Below are positions 36,961 through 49,884 of a DNA stretch of 64,000 bases, piece by piece. The notes beneath the pieces are model-generated. The model was not told where the DNA came from, made no database searches, and saw nothing but the letters and a program-made list of their open reading frames with translations. Origin of the DNA: Cavia porcellus (taxonomy: Eukaryota; Chordata; Mammalia; Rodentia; Caviidae); assembly GCF_034190915.1 (NCBI RefSeq), contig NW_026947484.1, positions 79,989,982 to 80,053,981 of the forward strand, read 5' to 3'. The translations under genes and the position numbers were made by a program. How positions within the stretch are numbered: position 1 is the stretch's first letter; every line of letters starts with the position of its first letter.

Positions 36961-37554
36961 ACGGCTTCCTGCAGAGGGCAGACATTCACTACTGTCTATG
37001 GAAAGGTAATGCCCATACCACACCTGGAGCGCATGTTAGTACAAACAAACAGGACCTCTTTCCACGGGTTGATGGGAGAAGGGTTAAAAGGAGAACAGGA
37101 TTTTATTTGAAGTAGGCATAAAATTTTAAAACAAAATAGTTTACTTATAAACAGGGGGTGGAGGGCATAGTAGTAGAGCTGGCCATTCCTAAACCAAACC
37201 CTTCTCCGAGCTTGCTTCACACCAGGCACACTCCATGCCCCAGCAACCACAGCTCCTCCCTAGCCACGCAGCACTTTCTGAACTATTTAACATACCAACC
37301 TTTTCCGTGAAGCCCTCCATGGAAACAGAAGCATAACAAGCCTCCTCCGCTCCTTTCCTTAGCCATTCAAACAAGGTAAAGGTTACCTAGCTATTGACAT
37401 GTGACAATGTGATCATATTCCTTCTCTAAGAACTTAAACTACTATAGCTGCTGCTACAGAATTATAACAATGATGCACTGACACATCAAAAAATAAAATG
37501 GAAACCAACATCAATGGAAGGCTCATCTGGCACCAAGGGAGGATACATGGCTCA

Positions 37555-37700
37555 ACACTCTAACCTCATTCAGGTCACACAACTCTGATTATCACCATCC
37601 TGTTTCACAGGGGAGGAAACATGAGATTCACAAGACAGAAACTTGCTGAGAATGAGGCTTCCAAGTGGAGTAGTCCATCTGAAAAGCTGCACACAGTTTC
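37555..37700 (-). mobile_element. MIR SINE (partial)
   Basis: Plus strand 'catcctgtttcacaggggag' then 'aggaaacatgagattcac' and 'gaaacttgctgagaa' matches antisense MIR. Strongly diverged. Confidence 0.6.
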
Positions 37701-38074
37701 CCATAAGCTCATATGCCTTAATCACCCACCTTCACACAGCGGGCCAAATATACCTCAATAGAGAAGACCCAGGTTTGGAAATCCAATCTTCTCCCCCAAT
37801 GGAACGAATACCCATAACCTCCAACATCGTGGCTCACATACAAAAGCAGTAGTCATGTTTGTATTTATCCTGTATAGCTACCATCAGTGATATCAGGCAC
37901 ACAAATATAAGTAAACGACACTTAGCTAACAATTGGAATAGGGATTAAATGTCTACTATATTTTTTACTTTCAGGTGGTTTTGATGTATGACCTTATATT
38001 CATTTTTTCATTTATTCAGCAGGTAAAAAAGATCAAGAGAATCATAGCACAAAATAATATCTGAAAAAATAAGA

Positions 38075-38160
38075 TTTAAAAAAAGCTATTGGCAGTGCAA
38101 AGGCCCTAGGTTCAATCATCAGTAAATCTCTCCCTTCCACACACACACAGAGAGAAACAC
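38075..38160 (+). mobile_element. ID SINE fragment with (CA) tail
   Basis: The 3' half of an ID body ('gcagtgcaaaggccctagg', 'ttcaatcatcagtaa') followed by a short CA run. Confidence 0.65.
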
Positions 38161-38549
38161 ACGTATAAGGAGATAAAAATCTGGATGAATGGGTAGAAGG
38201 GGTCAGCCGCATAGAGGCTAGGGGAGTCAAGGCCAGGACATTCAGGGGGGTCAAGTTTGGTTCATGGCTTTGTGACTGGGTTTTTGGCCACATCTCTTCA
38301 ACCAATTTGGTGAGATCCTCTAACGAACTTTATAGCACTGGGCTGGCTCAAACTTGATCAGTGATCAAGAGATGTTAATTCCTCTTCCCACTTGCTGATC
38401 ACATATGAAAACCTTACATCTTTCATCATTTGAAAGACAATCTTTATATTAGAATGGATGCTAAAACAATTTTAGTGTCTTCCCTCACAGAAAATAGATG
38501 TATCATGCTATGAATTCAGATTTGTATGCCAAGAAGAAATATTAGAAAT

Positions 38550-38690
38550 CTTATGTCCACCTCATTTTACAGACAATAAAACGCCAGTATAGAGAGATGC
38601 AGTAACTTGCCTCCAGTCACATAACTAGTTAACGGCAAAATCAGTCCTTGCATAAAAATTAAATAGCTGGACACCCAACTAAATTCACTT
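38550..38690 (-). mobile_element. MIR SINE
   Basis: Plus strand 'ctcattttacagacaataaa', 'gtaacttgcctccagtcaca' and 'taactagttaacggcaaaat' is the classic antisense MIR core. Confidence 0.88.
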
Positions 38691-38699
38691 TCCACTAAG

Positions 38700-40435
38700 T
38701 CCTACTACTTTTATGGGTTACCAGTCATGAATGATGTTTATTTGTGCAAATACATGTGATCCAATTAAAAATGTCTTACCCCATCAAAATAGTAAAGATA
38801 GCTAATGGTATAATCCTTGTACTGAGCAATGGGTTTGGGACAGAAATGTTCATGAAGAGATGGAAGAGCTGGAAAAAGTAAGGGAAGAGCACAAAAGAAA
38901 GGACCAGAGACAAGAACAGACCATCATGCCTAAAGATCAATTCCATTTCAGTCTACAAATGAAATCTGAAAACTCCCCCAAAGTGATTTCTCTCTTCTTT
39001 TTGTCTTCAACCCTAGAGCATACAAAAGCCATCACTCTTACGATCAGACAAAAATGTGTGAATTTTCAGAAGAGAGAAATGAAATTGTTTAACATTCTAT
39101 AAAAGAAGTTTGGTTTGAGTTTACTCATATATCCTTAAACCTTAGGTTTTAGTACAACTACTGCCTGCTTATTTATCTGCTAATGCAAATGTGTTAAGGA
39201 ATCACCATTCAGGTTGCTGAGGAACAGTAAGCACCTTACCAAGAAAAAGAGAAAAAGTCTAATTTAAGCATATCAAACTTGAAAGCATAATTTTTGAAAG
39301 AATCCTCTCTCAAGGCAAGTTTACAAGCACTGAGTGAGGCTACAAGGCTATTATTTCCTGGCATAGTAAGAACTGTGGAACAATTGTCTGCCAGTTAGCA
39401 GTTATGGACTGAGGGAATTCCTTTGCATTGTGTACTTACTTTCTTGGTCTTTGTTCTAAAGAAAAATTCTGCCTTCAGGAGTCTGAAATAATGAAAGGAT
39501 TCTTCATTATGTCGATGAGTTTGGATAGAGTCCCCATGGCACAGGGACCTTGCCTGGTAATGAAGCATAAGCAACAGCTGTTCCCAGTTAAATCTGCTCA
39601 TCCCTCCACAGTAGGAGGCAGCTCTGGCTGAAGGTTCCACGGGAAAGAGGACGCTTAGAAGGTGACAGGAAGAGGGGCATCCTAGGTTAAGACCCTCAGC
39701 CCTTCCTGGCCAAACTCTTATCCACAAACCTCTCAATATAAGAACTATGAAACATCAAAGCCATTTCAGTACAGTGCTATTCAACAATGCAGAATCCACA
39801 GGTTTTGTATAAAAAAGTAAAAATAAAAACCTCAAATGCTCTCAACCTCATCGCTTATCCAGTTAACCAGCAAGAAAGATAATTCTTTTCCCAGTGCCAT
39901 TCCAACCTTTTTGAGCTGCCTCTTAGACACCTAGTGAAGACTGCTTCCTCAAGGCCATTCAACCAAAAATGTGTACTCCATTCTAGACTAGGAAGTTAAA
40001 TTAGCTTCTCTTGATCTCAGATTTATTATTACTAAAATGACACAAAAGCTTAAATAATCTCTCAATTACCTTCTAGTTTAAACATTTTAACGTTTTCTGA
40101 ATAAATGTCGAGTTTACTCATTTTTCCAAGTTAAATTTCAGAAATTCTACCTCTAAAATTCAATAAAATATGCTAAAAAGAAACTATTAGAAAACTGAAT
40201 ATGGTGACAAAAACCAAGTATGACAAACCAATACTCAAATACTCTCAATTATGAGTTACAGATACAACAGAAAAAAATTTAATTACAAAATTCTACATAG
40301 TGTGTAATACAAAGAAAACTGTTTTCCCTAAAGACATAAACAGACATATACAGGCAATCCTGGAAGAAAAAATAAATACTGCAAGTATATTTACTGTTAT
40401 AAACTATTTCATAGGCTTAATGTATTTTCTCTGCC
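38700..40435. other. Intronic stretch without recognised content
   Basis: Nothing assignable. 36965-37550, 40625-42240, 42310-42775 and 42920-43935 are also blank except for the items listed. Confidence 0.55.
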
Positions 40436-40439
40436 TCTA

Positions 40440-40620
40440 CATTATTAATACTTTGTGCTTCACAATTCTGTTGCCAGGCATACTCTGTGTGTTACAGAAG
40501 GTTGAGTAGCATCTCTAGCTTCTACCTGGCCGCATCCTAGATGTGACAAGCAAAACCAAACTCTGTCCAGACGTTGCCAATGTCTCCAGAAAACACCACT
40601 TAAGGAAATCACTGGCCTGA
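40440..40620 (-). mobile_element. hAT-Charlie MER20-like relic
   Basis: Plus strand 'tagcatctctagcttctacc', 'tgtccagacgttgccaatgt' and 'tccagaaaacaccacttaa' matches the antisense of the common 'mammalian attention' type MER20 element family as I recall it. The exact subfamily is uncertain. Confidence 0.6.
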
Positions 40621-42244
40621 TGCAGTCTTAATGGGCCTTTTCTTTTTCATGACTTTGGCAATGAGATTCTAAAGTTTACCTGCAACAATAAAGTACTAAC
40701 ACATATCAAAAAGGCTTTGAAAAAGAAAATAAATACATTACAAAACTATCAAATAAAAATTGTGAAACACAGAATGAATACTAATTGAACTGAATACAGA
40801 AACGTAACAGAAGCATATGACCATGACCCAGTGTATACAATAAAAATTAACACAAGATGACATTACAAATGAGCTCTAGTAAGGAGATCAATCAATAGTA
40901 GTGAAGCAGATGTTTATTATAGTTTGGGGGAAAGATCAAAGCTAAATTCTTTTGCATATTATATATGTTCTGATTAATAGTACATAAAAACCACTGCACA
41001 GCTAGACATTTAGAACAGTAATATATTCTCTTTTGTGGTTTTAGGGGTAGACCGGGTTCAGCGGGGACCATGTCCCTGGAGGTCTCAGGCACTGCATTCA
41101 GAAGCCAGTTAAGGTTGCAGTCTCCTGAGGGGAGAGTGAATGGACATGTAAGGTGGCCCATTCCTATGCCACCAACTGATCTAGGCTGTCAGCAGGGCCT
41201 GTCAACAGGAACAAAGACACATAACATTGGCACAAGGCTTCTCACAGCATGATAGCTATCTTCCAAGAGGCAGAAAGAGGGGATTTTCAGACCCTATCAC
41301 TTCTGCCATCTCTCACCCAAATTCAGGGCAGCAGAGAAACAGCCTCTACCTCTTGACAGGGAAGTGGCAAAGTCACACTGCAGAAGAGCACATGTGCTAT
41401 TGTTCCAGTCATCACAGAAAAATACAATCAGTAATAAAATACCACAATAAATTCCAGGAAAATAAAGAGCTAATATATAAAATAAAATGGAAAAAACTAA
41501 AGGAAAGAAGATTTGAATTTTTATTTCATTTTAGGATGCAAGAGGTAAAAATAGGCAGTTACAAGTACAAATACAATTTAGTTAACAAAGAATAAAGTAA
41601 AACAGCAGAAAAAAGACTAGGAAGCAAACCAGCATTCTACATATGAGAGTTAACTACTTAATGGATAATGATGCCTTATAAATCAACAGTAAAGACAATC
41701 ATTTCTATGCAGGAAAAAACAAAAGATATAAATTGTTCGTAAGAGAAGAATCCAGTAGACAAGACAAAAATAAACACTCAAAATTCTACTAGCAGATTGA
41801 GTTGAGAATGCAATTTGTGAAAGAAACTTTTTGGGAAACATCTTCTTAGCACACTTAAAAAGTACTTTAAATCTTCATATGACCCATTCAGAGGTTTACG
41901 CCATTATTGTCAAATAATGTGATAATTTATTTTTAATTTTTTAAAAAGTAAACTTGATTTTAAAAATTGTATTTTCCCACATAAGAAAATTCCAGCTGTA
42001 CATAAAAAAAAACAAACTTTCAAATAATACTGAAATACATAAGGGAAATTTATAATTCAGTGTTGAGATGAGACCCCAAAATCTGAGAAAAAACCCCAGG
42101 ATATATAAACATTTTTATTTTATAAAATGTTAACAATTACTGCCTCCATATTCATGAAGATGATTTTCTTTTATTGTTTTGGTTGACATTCAAAAGTTTT
42201 TCTGCAACAAACATACAGACATTAATTTTTAAACTCACAAGAGA

Positions 42245-42308
42245 AATAAATGCTATTTTATACTTGATCTTAGCCAAAAGGCTGAGAAGCAATAATAAAT
42301 GCTATTTT
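42245..42308 (-). pseudogene. 3'-truncated U2 snRNA retropseudogene with 15 bp target-site duplication
   Basis: On the minus strand, 42293 down to 42260 reads as U2 snRNA nucleotides 1-34, with 31 of 34 matching. The core CCTTTTGGCTAAGATCAAG is intact. The differences are at U2 positions 3, 11 and 33. The first two are CpG-to-TpG/CpA changes expected of decay in a methylated genome. The insert is flanked by identical 15 bp direct repeats AATAAATGCTATTTT at 42245-42259 and 42294-42308. There is no poly(A). This fits the known class of 3'-truncated U-snRNA pseudogenes made by LINE machinery. It is too short to be a functional snRNA. Confidence 0.9.
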
Positions 42309-42777
42309 TAAAAAAAGTAATAGACACTAAAAAGGCTGCATACTAGTGACTTTCAGGATAAAAAAGCAAGTAAAAAGCCAAAAAGAATAAGCATACTTGT
42401 GTAGTCAGTGGCATCAGACAGGGACCACACCAGGAACCACTGACCCATATCAGCCCATTCAGCCTGCAACCCAAGTCACTTTCCCAGGTTCATAACCACA
42501 CATGACACGGATTCATATGCAGTTGCTCAATGTAATCACTTTATAAACTTTTCTTTTTATTCTTTCAATATTCAACCCATTTTTTTCTCTGCTGAGCTAA
42601 AAGGACAGGCTTTCAAAATAATGAAATATTGAGGAAAACCTCAAACTCACACGCAAGCTGCTAGCCACCATCAGCAACTTAACCAAGGAGCTTCCTGAAT
42701 TTCACATGCTCCTGATCAGGCACAGCACCTCTACTGCTCCTTTAGATGGAGGAACCATGAGTACAGAAATTCCTCAC

Positions 42778-42918
42778 TCCCTGATTCTCAAACTTCAGTG
42801 TGTTAAAGAGCTTATTAAAACACAGATTATGGGGCCTCACTCACGTTTCTGATTCTGGCATGAGATGGGGACTGAAGATTCTCATTTCTAACAAGTTCCA
42901 AGAGGGTACTGATACGAA
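42778..42918 (+). mobile_element. MER5-type hAT-Charlie relic
   Basis: Contains 'gattctcaaacttcagtgtg', 'ttaaaacacagattatgggg' and 'attctcatttctaacaagtt', diagnostic MER5A/B blocks, relatively well preserved. Confidence 0.88.
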
Positions 42919-43939
42919 GGGTCTTTTATTCACAGTAAGACTATATCATTTTGGATCTATTAACAAACTTAATCATCCATAACCCAAATAAATCCCAGAA
43001 CCACTCACTCAAGTTTCAGATGGACAGAATACACAAGCAACTCCAACAACAGATGAAAAACACCACTGCTTGTGTTGTCTCTCTCTCTCTCCCATTACTC
43101 TTGATTAGCAACAGAGACCACTCAGCCATTCTGAAGACTTCCTTCTCTCTTCTACCCTCCCACACAGTTAAAGAAAACTCTCCCCTACTTTCTTGTGGAA
43201 ATGTCTTTCCTCCTTGGCTCTCCTTGTCCTTTGATCTTCTCTTGGTCCTCTCCAATCCAAATTTCTCTATTCCTTTTACCTCAACTGTCTCTTACTAATT
43301 AACATATTAATCCTCAGTATGTTAATCCTGGTGGTGTGGATGTGTGGAAGGTATGCTGAAAACCATAAAACTACTTTCTTTTCAGTTATGCTTTCTTCAG
43401 TGGGCAAGAGGAGAGAAGCAGTGAACTGCACAAGCTTTAGTTTAGATTCAGTACATGCTCACAAGGTGTCTACTCTGTAACACGTATGGTAGCTGATAGG
43501 AATAGAAAGAGAATGTGAAAGCGAGGTGAGCTCACTTGAAAGGTTACTGCAGTACAATTTCTGCGTGGACAAACTGAGTATTTGTCTTCATTCAGAAGTC
43601 AGGACCTGAATTTTATGTCCCCTAATATCTTTCTACCCACTGGGGAGTATCTTAAACATATTCTCCGAAGCTTCATTGCTTTGATTTCACCCCATTAAAA
43701 ATTCCCACTTTCTTGTTAAGGGTACTCTTTTTATACTCAAGAGTCATTACATTTGTGTGTAAATAAGTTTTATGCCCTTGTCTGATAAGACCTTGTATGT
43801 CTTACACAAATAAAAGAAACATCTTTTATGGAAGAAAACTGTATAGGACAGGAGTCTAGAAAGTATCTGAAACAAACCACATCCTTACCTGTCCATGGCT
43901 CCCCCAAAAGATATGCCTGAAAAATGCCCATTCCCACCA

Positions 43940-44118
43940 CCTGTAGTAGTCCTCAAAGTATAGCATCTATTACTGTAACAGCATCAACATCTCCAGAGGA
44001 ACTGCTCAAACTGTAAATCTTCAGGCCCCACTCCAGGTTTACTGAATCATGAACTCCAGAAGTGGGGTCCCTCTGGAGGGTTCTGATGTATACTCATGTT
44101 TAAGAAGCATTGTTCAAA
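43940..44118 (-). mobile_element. MER5-type hAT-Charlie relic
   Basis: Plus strand 'cagcatcaacatctccagag', 'aaatcttcaggccccactcc', 'ggtttactgaatcatgaact' and 'ggagggttctgatgtatac' is the antisense of the element at 42778. Confidence 0.88.
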
Positions 44119-44119
44119 T

Positions 44120-46050
44120 GTTTATTACAATGTCTGCCCCTATAACATTAGTAATACTACTATTACTGGTCTTAATGATCTGTCAAACTCCTTTATTAGT
44201 GTGTGAATATCACTTTCAGACAGGTACACTCAGGATCATAAGTCACTTGTTGACAGCAAGGTTATGTGTTGACAAAACCTGTGGTTAACACATTGACTAA
44301 CAGGGAGACACTGGCTAAAAAGCAAAATGGCCAGTGATAAAACTCAAGGCTGGCAGCTCTTATCCTACCAAAGTCATCTGCCTCCCAAATCGGTGCAACT
44401 CAGCATCAAAGCAACACTGGTTTTGCTTGTTCTTTTTAATTCTCAGAGCCCTCAACAAAGCATGTTTTTCCAGGCAGTGGGAAAAAGCCCACATGAATCT
44501 CTGTCCCACTAAAATGTTCATGTCTTGGTATTTAGCATTCTTAGTCTCTCTCTTTGTGGCAGGGGAGAAGGGAAGGTAGAAGATGCATATTTTTAGAACC
44601 AGGGAATGATTTATCATTCAATGAAACAGCACAGATAGAGGCTTAAATCGAGAGTAATAATATATTGTTATTACTAGTCTTAGGTCTGCTAAATTATAAC
44701 CTATAAACCCTGCATTGCTTGACTTAAATATTCCATCCACATTTGTGGGAAATCGAAATGGTCATTTCCTCCTTTAGCACATGCATTACAGGAAGATTTA
44801 CCATTGCTTCCACAAAGCATGTATGAGAGCATGTTATTCAGATGTCAGTGTAACCAGGCACAATTGATAAGCACACAGCTCACATCACACATGTATTCTG
44901 GGAGCTTTTATGTGCAGTTAATTAGTTTAGCTATTGCTTTCATGGTTCATTTAGAAACCTCACGCTTCATTAAATATCAATAAATTCTATCCTCAAAAAA
45001 AACCTTTTCAGTAAAAATATGATTGTCTCTTCAAGTCATAATCATGTTAATGGATGTATAGATTGCAAGTACGTCTATCAGGAATGACAAAGTCTGAATT
45101 GCCATGGTTGCAGTACCCCGAAGTGATATGCAAATTTTATTCTATAGTTTAACACACATGCCTCATCCACACATATATTCCTATAGTAAGGAAAAAAGGC
45201 CTTTTTTTTCTTTTCCAAAAACGATGTGTCTTTTAAGCTTCTATTTTTATTTCATCAAGAATGCCTACTTATGTTTCATAAGCTCCTTTTCTCCATTACA
45301 TCAATCCCAAGTTTCTTTTTATTAGAAAGACAAGTTTTTAGCAACTTTCCAGAGCGTGACAGAAGTTGTCAGTAAACATGTATTCCTCACTTCCCTTGTG
45401 CATGTGTCAGAAAAGGGCAGGGCTAAGAGTTACTTGGCTGTGACCATCAAACCTACCACTGAATAATCTGAGCTGCTCCCTGAATGCCAAGTCCAGTGAG
45501 TCAGGTGGGGATGGTCTGGATCGAGAATAAAGCACTTTACGAGCACAGGTAGAAGTAACACCTTCTGCTGCGCACTCTTCCGCCTTCCAGGTCCAGTTCA
45601 CCTGTCTTTTCAATGAAAATGTCCTCCCCCTGCTGATATACAGTAGTTGTCATTCATTTATCATTTTCTTTGTTAACATTTTCATTGTAGAATATATTAA
45701 AATGTATTATGGTTGTTCATATATTCATTCATTCTTCCAACCACTCAATCAATGATAAATAATTAAGGTCCCATCCATGTTCATAAAGTATACACTTGAA
45801 TGGTGAGGGAATACATATCAAAACAAGTGAATGGATGAATGAGCAAGTCCATTTCAGACAAAAGTAAGTGTCGTGAAAGAAATAAAACATGAAAGTGAGA
45901 TACAGGATCAGGGGTTGGGAGGCTCCTCCACCTGGCAGAAAAGACCTGTGGAAAAGATGGCTCATAAGCTGAGATTCAAATAATAAGAAAACAATCATGT
46001 AATAATATTGGAGGAGAGTTTCAGAAGGAGAATTATCCAAGTACAAAAAC
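44120..46050. other. Intronic stretch, possible single-copy sequence
   Basis: No repeat is recognised over most of it. 44690-45000 contains homeodomain-like 'ttaattag' words in otherwise unique-looking DNA. 47065-48370 and 48860-49510 are similar, the latter with an A-rich patch at 49330-49440. Confidence 0.5.
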
Positions 46051-46054
46051 TTTG

Positions 46055-46450
46055 TTTAGTCACTTTTCCAACACTGGGATATATTACCCAATGCCAGCAA
46101 TTTAAAGAGGGAGAGGTTTCTTTTGGCTCATGGTTTTAGAGGGTGCAGTCAGAAACAGCATGGGAGAAGGGCCTGAAGGAAGAAAGCTGCTCTATACATG
46201 TCAGTTAAGAAGCACAGATGTAAGGGTGGAGCCAGGGAAAGAACACATTCCAGATCATCCCCCAGTGACCCACCTTTTCTAATCAAAGCCCCACCTCCTA
46301 ACACCACAATTATCAATGAGCTCAAAAAAGGATTAATCCCCTGATGAGGATAGCCCCCCACACTATGATGCAATCAGCTTCTAGAAGCCCCACTTCTGAA
46401 CACACAAGATTTTAGATCTAACTCATAATTGACTTGAGGCTGAAACATCC
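46055..46450 (-). mobile_element. MaLR-like solo LTR
   Basis: The minus strand opens with 'tcaattatgagttaga'-type sequence. It carries 'gcttctagaagctgattgca', 'aggaggtggggctttgatta', 'accatgagccaaaagaaacc' and ends near 'gtgttggaaaagtgac'. This layout is shared with the copies at 52425 and 62842. No internal retroviral sequence is attached. Confidence 0.65.
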
Positions 46451-46539
46451 TGCTGTGTTGGGAGGAAAGAAAACAAAACAAATACATAAAAATGGGAAGC
46501 AAGGTAATAGTAAATATTACAATGATCTACCTTTCTCTC

Positions 46540-46665
46540 AACTTTATAGACTACAAGCTTCTAGAGAATGGTACCTATACTATGTCTTACTTGAGTTTGC
46601 ACTTTTAGTACCTAGTCCCACGTTTAATACATGACTCACTAGTGTGGGCTGAGTGCACAGTCTCC
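46540..46665 (+). mobile_element. L2 LINE 3' terminal relic
   Basis: Contains 'agactacaagcttctagaga', 'tactatgtcttacttgagtt' and 'cacttttagtacctagtccc', the L2 3' terminus pattern. Confidence 0.65.
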
Positions 46666-46943
46666 CAGGGTCATATATAACAGCTACACTGAAGAGTTTG
46701 TTCCCATTTTATACAATATTTGCTTTCTCTCCCCCCTTCTTTCAATAGCATATTCTATCCTTTCTGTATAGAAAGAACGTACAAAGGCCTCTTGAAATGT
46801 CATTTTTATATTATATAATATTTATTTGTGGTTAGAGGTTCATATGGTTTCACTGATCCCTCATACAATCAAAAATAAAACACATTCAGGAAGGAAGAAC
46901 CCAGGAGTTTGCTGAACAAGCCAATAGTGCTTCAAGAAGTAGC

Positions 46944-47059
46944 TCCAAGTTGTTCCTTTTTTTTTTTTTTTTTTTTTTAAAATGAGAATCAAACTCAGGG
47001 CCTTGCACTTGCCAGGCAGACCCTGTACCGCTGAGCTATATACCCAACCTCCAAATTGT
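46944..47059 (-). mobile_element. ID SINE with target-site duplication
   Basis: Plus strand has a poly(T) of about 20, then 'tgagaatcaaactcagggcc', 'cttgcacttgccaggcagac' and 'accgctgagctatatacc', an antisense ID. Flanks TCCAAGTTGT (46944-46953) and TCCAAATTGT (47050-47059) match at 9 of 10. Confidence 0.9.
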
Positions 47060-48371
47060 GCTTGTTTTAGGATTTGTTTAATTTATACTGTGCTTCAATT
47101 TAGCCAATGAAAGATAATCAAAAGTGAATATTAATATTAATGTTGTCACTGTCACCTCTTTGAACACAAATAGGTATATAGAAGTGAACTTTCTCAGTGA
47201 ACTTATTACCATGATAAATGAGGAGAAAGAAGAAAAGAAGACAACATGCTAGAAACACTTGCATTTCTACTCTATAAAGTACTTTCAGTCCTCGAAAATT
47301 GGTGTATCTATTTTGTCTCCACTGTTTCTTCACTGTAACTGACATGGTGGATGGGGGACAATTTTTAAATACTAGATGAATGAATGCTTGATTTCACGTC
47401 TTCCAAGTAATGTCCAGTGGTGATGAGGAACTCCCAACGTCAGCCATGACAGGCTTTAAGACCACCATAAATCCACAAACCCAACTGTGACTGCATTGGA
47501 TATGTGTGAGAAACACAAGCTCCCTGGGCTTATGCACACCAGTAAAATTCCAAAGAGGCCTCATGCCAGGAAAATGCCTTATTTTGTCAGAAAGTACATC
47601 TCCTACACAGCAGCAGGTCTGGCATAGCTTGAGCCACATGTTGAAAACAAAGCAAAGTGACATGTGATAGGGGCCTCGCTGCCTGATGACAGAATTCACG
47701 AGCTGTCTTCACTCTGAGCTTTTCTGGAACAAACTGAGTCCATATAGTCCAAGCCTATTTGACGGCTCTGTCTTAGTGTCATGTTGTTTTTTGCAAAGTC
47801 CTTGCCTTTTAGGTAACTATGATTTATTTTTCTTATTACCATTTCAAGACTTATTCCCATTTTACTTATTCCCATTTCCAATCTTAGTATTAAAAATTAT
47901 AGCCACACCTGAGGAACTCTGTACTTTCTAACGTACTCTGTCCAATTAAAATTTCAGATGCATGAACTGTTTCTCAACTTCTCAAAAGCATGTAAATGAC
48001 TTTAAAATAACATTTAAATGAACTGACAAACCAAGAAGTGGTGCCTCTCTTCACATTCACTGTGTGTACAGCATTTCAGTATCTCTAATGGCCCTGATTA
48101 TAATCTACAGTATATTGACTTTATGAAAGTCAAAACTTTTTTAAATGTTGGTGTAATGGAAAGTACAATGTTCACCAAGCTCTCTATCTTGGTATTTCCA
48201 TGACATCTGTTAGGCTCCTGGACAATATGGGTAGAAGGAGCTCTTGGAGGCAAAACCATGATGACAGTAAGCAGCTCCAAGCCTTTCTGTGTGTATGCAC
48301 TGTATTTTATTTTTTGCCTTAGTGTCTACTTGTCTCCCTCTCTCTGTGGCTTAAAAATAACTACCTTTCTT

Positions 48372-48855
48372 TCTGTACTACTGTCCTCAGGTTGCCTTAA
48401 CAAAAGTACCACAGACTGTATAACTTTAACAATGGAAATGTATTTTCTCAGGTTTCTGGGAGCTAAAAGGCCTAAACCAAGGTGTTGGCTAGACTGTGTT
48501 CTCTCTGAAGGCTGTACAAACGATCCTTTTCTCCTCTTCCTAGCTTCTGGGGTTTTCTGGCAATTCTTGGTAATCCTTGGCTTATAGAAATTCTCTCTGG
48601 TCTATTCCTCTGCCATCACATGGCCTTCCATGTGTGTCTTCTGTATTTACACGGCATTTTTGTTTCCATGTGAGTGGACAAATTTCTCTTTTTATAAGTA
48701 TACTAACAAGTGTATTAAGTCACACTCTACTATAGCATGACTTCATCTTTTAACTTGATTTCAGCTCCAAAAATCCTATTTCTATATAAAGTCACATTCT
48801 GAGATTCCAAGTGGGCATGATCTTTGGAGGAACACTATTCAACCACGTATGACCA
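48372..48855 (-). mobile_element. MLT1-type MaLR LTR
   Basis: Plus strand 'taacaaaagtaccacagact', 'aatggaaatgtattttctca', 'ggtttctgggagctaaaagg', 'catcacatggccttccatgt' and 'gtcacattctgagattcc' is the antisense order of MLT1. A non-autonomous solo LTR relic. Confidence 0.85.
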
Positions 48856-49511
48856 CTAAGTCAGCATCCTTTCAACTTCTACCTTTTCCAAGAAATCTAA
48901 ATAATATTTGCAGGCGAAATAATTATCGCAAAGACGAACAATGAAAGGAAGGTGATACAATTCAGTGAAGAAGTCTAATAGGAAATCTGTCACCAGCCTA
49001 ACTGGTTGAAGATTGAATTATTCTCACTTGGGTCAATCATACGAAGATCCAACCACATAAACATATCTCTACAGTATCTTTTCAAGAAAATATTCCTTTG
49101 GGTTTAACTACTCTCTTCTCTGGAATCGGCTGACTATGTAGGGTGACTACTAACCAATGTTTATACCATTCATGTGGGGTCAAACAGAAACACCAACACA
49201 GCCTGGACCCCATACTGAGGATTCAATACACATTCCATCACAGAAAGGAAGGAACTAAAGTTCAAAGACTAAAGTAATAAGACATACAGAAGAGTTAGGG
49301 TTTGCCTGGACCTAAAGTCATGTCTCATTTTTTTTTTAATTTTAAAGAGAAAAAAAAAGCACAGAAAAATAAAAAAGCAATGAAGCAAACAAAATGCAAC
49401 AGCCACAAAAGCCAAATGGCAAAAAACAAAATGATAGTGATATAGGATTTCAAAACAAGATAATAGGAATTTAACAAGGGTTGTTACATTTCATATTGTT
49501 ATCTTCAAAAT

Positions 49512-49623
49512 AGTTGCTCAGGGGCTGGCTATTTAGCTCAGCAGCATAAGCACCTGTCTGGCAAGCACGAGGTCATGAGCTTGATCCCCAGTACCAAAAA
49601 AAAAAAAAAAAAAGTTGCTCAGG
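49512..49623 (+). mobile_element. Young ID SINE with target-site duplication
   Basis: Body begins GGGGCTGGCTATTTAGCTCA and carries 'gaggtcatgagcttgatccc', then 'cagtacc' and about 18 A. Direct repeats AGTTGCTCAGG flank it at 49512-49522 and 49613-49623. Confidence 0.93.
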
Positions 49624-49667
49624 TTACCAGATACAATCATGTCTCATTTTTATGCCTGAATGTGCAT

Positions 49668-49668
<1 letters not shown>

Positions 49669-49701
<33 letters not shown>
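49669..49701. repeat. (CA)n microsatellite
   Basis: About 16 CA units between two same-strand ID elements. Confidence 0.97.
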
Positions 49702-49703
<2 letters not shown>

Positions 49704-49718
49704 CAAAAATTTTTTTAT

Positions 49719-49834
49719 TTACTTGTATCTAGGGTGCTGGGGATTTAGCTCAGTGACATAAACACCTGCCTGGCAAGTGCGAGGTTGTGAGTTCAATCCC
49801 CAGTACAAAAAAAGAAAAAAATTACCTGTATCTA
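49719..49834 (+). mobile_element. Young ID SINE with target-site duplication
   Basis: Body 'gtgctggggatttagctcag', 'ggcaagtgcgaggttgtgag', 'ttcaatccccagtac', then an A-rich tail. Flanks TTACTTGTATCTA (49719-49731) and TTACCTGTATCTA (49822-49834) match at 12 of 13. Confidence 0.93.
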
Positions 49835-49884
49835 AAATTCATCATTTGCTTAGTCCATCGACTACTTGAACTGGAAGATACCTT

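Noticed and set aside
39395..39736. 113-codon minus-strand frame
   Set aside because: No domain or splice signals. It does not resemble any missing Glis3 exon.
49512..49834. tRNA-like box A/box B sequences considered as tRNA genes
   Set aside because: They lack a complete cloverleaf and carry A-rich tails and target duplications, so they are ID SINEs.
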